Origin: Chrysochromulina tobinii
Lineage: Eukaryota; Haptophyta; Prymnesiales; Chrysochromulinaceae
Direction of reading: 5' to 3'
NCBI GenBank assembly: GCA_001275005.1
Contig: JWZX01002694.1
Location: forward strand, 1-28,954
DNA length: 28,954 bases
Position 1 is the first letter of the stretch; each line of letters opens with the position of its first letter. Positions 19,732 through 27,311 of this stretch are shown here, one piece after another. The notes under the pieces are model-generated. The model was given only the letters and a program-made list of their open reading frames with translations, ran no database searches and was not told where the DNA came from. The position numbers and the translations under genes were made by a program.

Positions 19732-20197
19732 GCGGGTCAGGGGGGGTTTCCTATACAAATTGGGGGTGGTTTCCTATACAATACGTATCCTAATGTATCC
19801 TGCATGTATCTTGGTTCTTGCATGTATCCTGAAGGATACATGTATCCCGAATGTATCCTGATGTATCTCAAATGTATCTTACATGCTCTGTTACATTCCA
19901 AGAGAATACTGTACATGTACATGTATCCTTCACATTGTGCCTGTATTTCACACGTATCCCAAACGAGTCCAAGATACATTTGGGGATACACATGAGATAC
20001 ATTACGATACATGTATCTTGGGCGCTTCCTTGGTGTCACACTGGATACATGTCAAGATACATCAGGAGACGTGTATCTTGGACTCTTCATCACGATACAT
20101 CACGATACATCAAGGTAACGTCAAGATACATATGCGGGATACATATGGGTACGTATCTGAGAGGTATGTATCCAGAATGTATCCGGAATGTATCCGG
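19732..20197. mobile_element. Left-arm copy of a palindromic GTATCC/GGATAC element with expanded core
   Basis: It starts gcgggtcag, then two ttTCCTATaca blocks and aatacgtatcc, the same order as the arm of the element at 20537-20734. The ~400-bp core is an imperfect array of catgtatcct-like 10-12-mers, mostly in plus orientation up to about 19940 and mostly inverted (ggatacat/agatacat) after it. A perfect 10-bp stem with a 2-nt loop lies at 19821-19842. No matching right arm is found after 20197. There is no coding capacity, so it would be non-autonomous. Confidence 0.6.
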
Positions 20198-20536
20198 TCG
20201 CTGCGTGCGTTGATGCGCGAGTGCGGCGTGTGGCAAGGCCTCTGGGCGGGGGAGGAGGAGGAGGAGGTGGATGCGCATTAGCTCCGCGCGCGTTTTCTCG
20301 GGGCCGTGTGTGGCGGGGGCTTGTGTCGGGACTAGATCATGGGGAGCCCAGCGCTACGAGGTGTGTGCCTGTGTCGCATACGGCCACGGAAGTATGCGGA
20401 TCCGTGCGTCGGGCACCACACGTGTGACAAATAACTGAGTGTGGTGTGGGCGGAGACGGCATGTCTTTGGCTGGTGTGGCGTATAGCCGCATTGCCTGAA
20501 AGGGCGAGATCGTTAACGAGATGGGTCAACCCTGGA
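20198..20536. other. Spacer between the two palindromic elements
   Basis: This is 339 bp with a gga/ggt run near 20250-20272 and gtgtg-rich stretches. I see no supported gene. Confidence 0.4.
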
Positions 20537-20734
20537 GCGGGTCCGTTTCACCTATCGGGCGTTTGGGGTCACGTCAGTTTCCTATCAGAATACGTCGATC
20601 CTGATGCGTATCGTGATGCAGGATACACTCGAGATACGTGTATCCTTCAGGATACACACAGGATACACTCAGGATACATCAGGATACGTATCTGATAGGA
20701 AACTGTACCCAAACACGATAGGAAACTGACCCGC
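20537..20734. mobile_element. 198-bp palindromic MITE-like element with ~50-bp terminal inverted repeats
   Basis: The left arm (20537-20595) reads gcgggtc.gtttc.cctatcg, gtttgggg, then cagtttcctatcagaatacg. The reverse complement of the right arm (20684-20734) gives the same blocks in the same order, ending gcgggtc. The inner 19-20 bp differ by one base. The core is built of ggatacac/gtatcc units and has a hairpin at its centre (20638-20657). No target-site duplication is obvious. Terminal inverted repeats, small size and a second partial copy nearby fit a foldback or miniature inverted-repeat transposon. Confidence 0.65.
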
Positions 20735-21437
20735 ACCGCGCGTCCCGGGAGGCACGGCCGCTCTAGCGAAGTAGCATGGAGAGGTGGATGTGTGTGAGAT
20801 GCCAAATGTGCCCGCAGTCGCCACCGTTGATTATGTTCGGGTCCCCCTTGAGTCGAGCGTATAGAGGCGTGCGTTGAGAGAGTGTCTGACGTGAGAGTTG
20901 TGAATCCCCACCATTTAAAATTCGCTCGGACGTGTACGAGAATTCTGAGAGACCCAAAGCAAGAGAGCGGACCGGACTGAGTATAGAACTATAGATTCGG
21001 CTTCGTTAGATGAGGATAGAGTTAGGGCCCTTGGATGGGAAATCACAAATATATATATAACAAATAAGTTATATCGACTTTTCTGCATTCGACTCTCATG
21101 CAACTAACAGCTAACCTCTCTCACTCGCATTCCCCTGGCGCACCGATACACAAGGTGATGCCTCGATGGGTGCCCCTTGACGGCTCTTGATGGCTCTCAT
21201 CAACCGGATCATGATTGCATCACAATTACATCGTGATTACCACGAGATTGCTCACCGATGGAGCTGCCGAGAGGCGGCGCCCCACGCTTCGCTCGGGTAC
21301 GCGCCGCGCGCGCTGACCGGAGACCGCCAGCTAACAGGGTGACGGGGTTTGTTATCGAATTTGGGTTGACCCCCCAGCGAACAATTGCATCACCGGCTGA
21401 GCGTCCGTGATCGCGTGATGCAGACTCACTCATGCGC
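20735..21437. other. Spacer with a local AT-rich stretch
   Basis: This is 703 bp with no convincing gene. An (at)n run lies at about 21049-21058 within an AT-rich stretch (21040-21085) that stands out from the GC-rich window. Near 21206-21242 there are short repeats of tgattgcatcac/tacatcgtgatt type. Confidence 0.45.
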
Positions 21438-22924
21438 TCACTCTCTCTCGAGAAACGCGTCGCGCCAGAAACGTCCTCGGCGAGGAAAGGGGGGTCGATT
21501 CGCAAAGATTGGCGCGGCCTCGCTGCTTCCCCTCGTGTGCGTCGCGGACATGAAGATCATCATCCTCGTGCGCGCGTCGGCGGGGAGCTGGCATGCGGAA
21601 GGAGCTCCTACGGCCCTTTTGCCCGCTGACCTGATAGAGCCGCTGCTTAGGTCGGGGGTGCTCGGAAAGGGCTCTTGAGGACCTCGGTGCGGGTGCGTCG
21701 GGTTGAAGAAGACACAGTCGCCGGGTTCGAGGACCCCGCTCCCGACCACATCCGGGCGCGTCTCGTTCTTCTCAAGGGAGGTCCACATTTCAATAAGTCT
21801 TTGGCGGTTCTGCGGCGGCACAGCATACCAACTGAGGGTCACAACTGCAACGGGCTTTTGGATGGGCTTTCGAATGGTCAGGCACGCACCGCCATCCCAG
21901 CTGCGGTCCCCGTGCCAATCCCAACACCTGTGAGAGGTACAGGCTTAGCGTTCAGGAATTCAGGGCCCATCACCGCCATAGTTGACGCATTGAAGATGAT
22001 GGCGAGCGACTGGATGGTGTCGTCGGCGTGGATTGTCTGGGGCTTTGAGTGGGCTGTCATGGACAAGATTGTGGACACGTTGATAGAGTTGCCACGCAGC
22101 GTCTCGTGTGCACCTCCAGCCGCCTTGGCGCAGCATACAAAAAGCCTGCCGATCAGCTCAGCGTCCTCGTCGCTCATCTGGGCTTTGCCCGCGCTGTACC
22201 TTCCGTCTACCTTCCGTCCAGCTCCTTGCGCCTCCCGTCTAGGTACACGAACGGGAGAGATCTGCGCAGCCAACAACAGGAGCGCACAGGGGTGTGCATG
22301 AGCGACGGAGGTCGAGAGGTACTGTGCAGCGCACGAAGTGGCGCACAGTGTTTCCTGCCCCTTTGGCTCGTGGACGGTTGGCAGGGACCCAGACATGTTG
22401 CGCGCCACGAAGCGAGCCAGTGCCGCACGGTCTTCGGCCGAGAGTCCCAACTCCTCCAATTTGGAAGCTCTCACCACTTGGAAGCCCCGCGTCTTGAGCT
22501 CCTGCAGGTTGGCCCCCTTCCAGCCAGTGCCGTAGGCGCTGGCTATCGCCACGCCTTCTTTGGTCCCACCTTTTCTGGACGGCTGCGCACCGGGGCTCGG
22601 TGCTGGCGGCGCCGCCTGGCAATCATGCGAGCGCCTGGCGAGTGCTTCGACACAAATGGCCTTCAGTGCCCGCCAGAGACTCGAGCCCGCCGCGAGAGGC
22701 CCTTCCTTACCACGCAGGCCTTGCACTGCTCGTGCGCGGCCCACGATCTCTGCGAGCAGCTCCTGGGACACGCTCGAGATTAAGGTTTTGCTTCTAGAAG
22801 GAGAGTTGCACTTAACCTTAATGCAGAATTGTCGGTGCCGACACGCGTTGAAGCCGTTCTTGATGATCTTCAGCATGATGGGCTCGCCGTTGTAGCTCAG
22901 CTCCACACTGCCAGCATCGTTCAT
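21438..22924 (-). CDS. Fe(II)/2-oxoglutarate oxygenase-like protein
   Basis: Model complement(join(21438..21927, 21987..22924)), 475 residues, from the ATG at 22924. The C-terminal half shows the order expected of a double-stranded beta-helix oxygenase: H-A-D (QTIHADD, first His and Asp), hydrophobic strand SLAIIFNA, WDGGACLTI (like the GGEL strand), then LEPGDCVFFNPTHPHRG carrying the distal His, and ARTRMMIF with a candidate Arg for 2-oxoglutarate. The N-terminal ~60 residues (LSYNGEPIMLKIIKNG, then CRHRQFCIKV) look like a beta-rich module I cannot name. A low-quality Cys/Ala stretch around 22230-22370 may hide another intron. It could be a hydroxylase or a relative with lost activity; the substrate is unknown. 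It lies 61 bp downstream of the homeodomain frame on the same strand, so the two may be one gene. Confidence 0.6.
21928..21986 (-). other. Probable 59-bp intron in the oxygenase-like gene
   Basis: Donor AATGC|GTCAAC and acceptor CCTCTCACAG|GTG on the minus strand. The join restores a continuous frame across the HxD strand (FNA-CWDWHGD). The acceptor is good; the donor is weak. The alternative donor GCG|GTGATG gives the wrong phase. Confidence 0.5.
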
Positions 22925-22985
22925 GGCGCGCGCGAGCCTCTGGGCGCGAGCGAGTGTCCCCCAGCGAGGAAGAGGACTGCGCAAC

Positions 22986-25900
22986 TCACAGTAAACGAAT
23001 GGTTTTTGGGGGTTGATTTGGAAACGAATATCGAAAACGTCTGTGCATGCAAAAACGTCTGTGCATGCGATAGCTGTACAACCCCGCTGTATAACCTCTC
23101 GGCAGCCCCTCTCGATGAGCAATCATGATGTACTCATGATTAGGATGATGAGCCACATCACGGACATCACGAGCACTTGCATCAACGGCCACAACAGCCG
23201 GCGTGTCTGGCAATCCAGGCGTCGAAAGCATGCCCTTTGAGCGCGAAATCTTGCGCTCTCGCTGCCGCTTGTTTTGGAAACACACCTGCACTTGGCGTGC
23301 AGAGACGCCTAGTTTTTTGGAGAGCTCCATGCGCGTCTGCAGGCCTGTCGACGCGAGGGGGAAGTGACGGCGCCCGTGACATTGTGCTTGGCCTTGCGCT
23401 TCCGCTTGGCCTTGCGCACCCCTGCCTTGGGTCGTTCGACGAGCGGCGCATGGAGCAAGGCATGGAGCTGCCCCTCGGACGGTTCCCACTCGCCCCAGCA
23501 GCGCCTCCCATGCAACCGGTGATGCCTATCCACAGGATCACCTGACCGTAGCATGGCGCCCGGCCAGGTTTGGGTCAAGTAGGCGCGCAGGTCGTCTGGC
23601 GCGAAGCCGCGCATGCAGGGATGGCCGGCTGAGGACATGAGCACCGGCACCGCCACCTCCCCCGCTCGCCACGTCGAAGGCGATGGCCGTGCGGCCTGCG
23701 GCCGATTCGTCCTTCGGCTGCAGCGCGCCCGGTACGGCCGACCGTCGGGCCGCAGCGCGCAGTCGTGGGCCAGGAAGCCGACGCGCCAGCGCCGCGCCTC
23801 GCACGCGAGGCCCTCGACCTCGCGCTGGAGGGGCTCGCGGCATAGCAGCCACGACAGGGCGGCCTCGAAGCGCCGCACCAGCCCAGCAGGGAGCGGCTCG
23901 GCGGAAGCGGCGCCCTCGGAGCCGGAGCCGGCCGCCGCGGCGCACAAGCGTCGCAGGTGGGCGTCAGCTTCGAATTTCCAAGCGCGGGCGATCGCCTCGC
24001 CCAGCTGGGCGAGGTGGGCCTTGTGGGCCCTGACGCCCTGCCTCAGGATGCCAACGGCCACCAAAACTTCGGTGAGCTCCTTGGCGTAGCCCGGCCCACC
24101 CCGCACCGTCTCCTCGAAGGGGATGAGGCCCAGCCACGTGAGCTCGACGGCGAGCTTGGCTCGGCCAAACCCACCCAAGAGGTACTGGATCTTGCCCGCC
24201 TGACTCAAGGCCGCGAGGAACGTGCTCAGCGTCGGCCGGGTGGCGGCCACCACCATCGCGGAGGCGGCGAGGCCGAAGACGCTCTCGAGCGCCATCTGGA
24301 GGTGCGCGACGTTGGCGTCGCGCGACGGGCACTGGGCGCGGTCGTAGCGCATGGCAGGCCCCATGTGCCCGTCGCGGGCCGCGACCTGGACCCTGTGCAG
24401 CTCCGCTTCCGTCGCCTCTGGATGCGCCTCCAGGTACTCGACCGCCGCCACGTCGCCCTCCCATTGGCGGACGAGCTCGAAAATCGTCTTGGCGTTCTCC
24501 GTGCGCTGCTCGCGTGCGGCCTGATCGAGGAGCCCCCGCTCGAAAATGTGCGCCAGGAAGGGCGCCGTGAAGATGGAGGCGACGAGCGCAAACTGGACGA
24601 GGAGCACGGCCGCACCGTCCGGGTCGCCCGACTGCTCGAGCTCATCCGCCCGCGCCCGCACTCGTGGCGAGAGGAGCTGGTAGCGCGTCTCCATGGCGGG
24701 GAAGGGCATGGGGCCGTAGCACTCGCCGTTGACCGTCGAGCGCTTCTCCCTCTTGAGGGCGACGTGCTGCTCGCAGGCCTCGTCTCCTGCTAGGGCGCCG
24801 AGCTCGGCCAGCGCATCCACCCCGAGGGCGAAGGCGGCCTCCCTTCTATCCACCTCGGCTTTCGAAATTGAGCGTTGAGTCGATCCGTGTGGGCGGCGAG
24901 GGGCTTCTGGCGCGCGGGGGCGCCGTCCTGCGGCTCGGCGAAGAATAGGGCGAGGTTGGACCACGCACCTAGCGGCTCTGTAACAAATGGGCCGAACCGT
25001 GCGTGCCCGACGCGCGCGGTCAGCCATTGCAGGGCCGCGTGCACGGGCAGCTCTACCATGAATCGCTTCGTGAGCGCAAGCGCCGCCGGCGCCAGAGCTG
25101 AAATCACCCCGGCCAGCTTCCCGCCGTCCATTCCGTCGGTAGGGATCTGCAGCAGGAGGAGCGGGGGCGGCGAGGGGGGGCGGGTCGCGTGGGCAAGGTG
25201 GGGGAGGCTTGTTTGAAAGAAACCGGTCCGTCAAGCAAAGGCAACACTTTGGGAATAGGCGGAATAGGCGCGACGAGAATGAGGAGGGCGTTGGGGTGGA
25301 GGAGGCGAGGCGGCTCACCAGGTGCTTCTTGGTGGCCGGCCGTGGCTGGGCGTACAGCTCGGTCTTGGTGAGCGCCCTCGCGGGCGCTCCTCGAGACTTG
25401 ATGGACGTCGCGTAGCGCTTCTTCGATCCGAGGTCTTCGAGGCGCTGCCGTTTGTGGCCTTTGCCGGCAAGGCCCTCTCCGCCCTCACGATCACCTTCGC
25501 GGCTGTGCGGGCCGCAGATCGAGGCCTTGATCTTGCGCTCGCCATACTCGCGCGCCGTGTCGGACAAAACCGTCTTGTGCTGCGCCGCCGTTTGCGCCAG
25601 CGACCGCCCCACCGCGTGCGTGAGCGGCCGCAGGCGTCCCACCGCCTTCGGGTCCGACGCCCACAGCTCGGTCCAGGGGGCGTCGTCGGCAGCCAGCGCC
25701 ATCGGCGGCACCTGCGGCCCAGTGACCGTGGCGGACCACGGGACGAAGCGTCGACCGGTTGGCGCGAGCGCGTCGCGCACGTGTGCCCCGAGGGGATACG
25801 CGCCCCTGTCGGCGACCGCGTCGGCGAGAGCCTGGCTCAGCATGTGCCTGCTGTGGTGCACTCGCTTGGCGGGCGCTCCCTTCGGCGAAGGCACGGTGCC

Positions 25901-26527
25901 TTTTTCGTGCGCGCGCGCGTGCTCCGAGCGCTCGACAAGCACCGGCGCCTCTTCCTCCTCCTCCTTCTCCTCCTCCTGCGGCGGCGCTCCAATCTCAGAC
26001 TCGTCGTCCGAGCTGAGAACGACGTCGCCGTCATCGGGTTGTTGCGTGATGCCCAAACGGGCGTGCAATTGCATCAATAGTTCTGCTCTCCCTTGGTCTC
26101 GGCGGCTGTGCCATTGGGCAGGAGCAGTGCCTGCGCCGTGCACAGCTTGGGGATCAGACGCCTTTGCGGATCGTGTGCTCCGAAGCGCTCGGCCCTCCAT
26201 TTCAGAACTTTCTGGCGCGGTGTTGGGTCGTGGGATGAGCAACTGGTTTGCGAGCGCAAGGAGGACTGCCTTCCGGTGCTCGTGGTGCATCTCGTTCGTG
26301 TGCTCTTTCCCTTTGGTTGGATTTGTGCGATTCTTTCCGCTGCGACAAGGCGCAACCAGAAAGGGGTTTGCGCGACGCAACAAGACGAGCCTCGAAGGAG
26401 CCCTTTCGCGTCCGATGAGGGGGGCAATTCGCTCGTTTTCCTGCTGGGAATTTGGTAGATTCGCTTCCCACGTTCGTCGCGAAGGGGAGCTAACCCTGCG
26501 ACCAGGCGTGTTGAGCTGCGAGCCCAT
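22986..26527 (-). CDS. Large unrecognised protein with C-terminal divergent homeodomain (multi-exon, frame breaks)
   Basis: Assembled on the minus strand as ~26527..25319, 25146..~24860, ~24860..23420 and 23336..22986. The start is uncertain: ATG at 26527, or at 26074 just before a well-behaved acidic segment (SSDDESEIG, then an E-rich run). The middle is a helix-rich region I cannot place. The end is a homeodomain: QLHALL as helix 1, then across an intron TRMELSKKLGVSARQVQV and CFQNKRQRERK, the classic recognition-helix pattern with N51 and R53 kept. The position normally filled by Trp48 is Cys. One base appears missing near 24860, where the coding character jumps between frames. I infer a DNA-binding regulator, possibly transposon-associated given the neighbours. 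The homeodomain is much more certain than the rest. Confidence 0.55.
23337..23419 (-). other. 83-bp intron splitting the homeodomain
   Basis: Donor GCAGGG|GTGCGC, a pyrimidine tract CACTTCCCCCTC, and acceptor CCTGCAG|ACG. It joins VERPKAG to TRMELSKKLG in phase 0. Using the upstream CAG (…CGACAG) instead would lead to an early stop. Confidence 0.65.
25147..25318 (-). other. 172-bp GT-AG intron
   Basis: Donor CACCTG|GTGAGC, a C/T-rich interior, and acceptor GCTCCTCCTGCTGCAG|ATC. Splicing moves the frame from the acidic N-terminal exon to a segment with natural composition (IPTDGMDGGKLAGVISALAP), phase 0. The unspliced frame reads through Arg-rich sequence here. Confidence 0.75.
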
Positions 26528-26572
26528 TTCGCACGCACGACGAGCGCATCGGCCGGTGCGGCCGCTGCGGCG

Positions 26573-27157
26573 ATGATTAAAGCGATCAACCGACTGCCGC
26601 TGGTCCTGCGTGGAGCCGCGGCCGAGCCACCGCCGGACGAAGATGTGCACGAGTTCATGGGGTCGCAGCTCTTGTTACGAACGCTGCCGGGCTACAATAA
26701 ATCGCTCGATGGTGTCGCCCGGCACGTGGTCAACTGCTTGGCGTCTCACCACACTCCTTGCGTTACCAGAGATGGACGTGGCAGCAGCTCGAGCTCGAGC
26801 TCGCCAATCTCCACGATGCGCAGCGGCTGATGTCCGAGTGACAGACCGAGCTGCAAGGAAGACGAGAAGGCGACTACGCCAAGCACCAGCTGCAACGAGA
26901 ACGAGAAAGCGAAGCTGCGCTTCGAGCTGACGGTGCGCACGAAGCCCGCGGCCACGCTCGCCAAGTCCCACGAGTTCCACACCCAGGGCGTGCACCTTTT
27001 CGACTGGACTCTGCGCCGGCTGCAGAGCGACGGCCCGCCAACTCAGCCTTTCCCCTGCCGTATAGCCATGACACTATCGTCTCTCGACGCCGCCGTCGTC
27101 ACGCGACGGGTAACCCCCTGTCAAAACTTTTCCGCAATTGTCTCAAAACCGAAATAG
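26573..27157 (+). pseudogene. Broken coding remnant, product unknown
   Basis: Plausible protein sequence can be followed only by changing frame. From an ATG at 26573 there is LPGYNKSLDGVARHVVNCL. From about 26758 the next frame gives a charged helix (LELELANLHDAQRLMSE), with an in-frame TGA at 26838, then QTELQGRREG. From about 26900 a third frame reads AKLRFELTVRTKPAATLAKSHEF to a stop at 27157. This looks like a decayed gene or transposon fragment; sequencing indels are an alternative. It overlaps no confident exon of the minus-strand gene. Confidence 0.3.
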
Positions 27158-27311
27158 AAAGCTTGAAAAGGATTTCTCGCGTCTTCGAACGCAATGGCGC
27201 ATTTTTCTTTCGATATCGCGCACGAGTTCGCGAGCCCCGGTGCTCACGTAGCGGCCGATTCGGAAGAAGTCGCCCCTACGAATCCGCCCCGACATCTTCC
27301 CGCTCCCAGGC

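Noticed and set aside
19785-20195. Regular GTATCC units considered as a CRISPR array
   Set aside because: Units are short, degenerate, in both orientations and without unique spacers. The context is eukaryotic.
24850-24870. Tiny intron (GTGGATAGAAG) to explain the frame jump
   Set aside because: Eleven bases is far below the size of the other introns here, and there is no pyrimidine tract.
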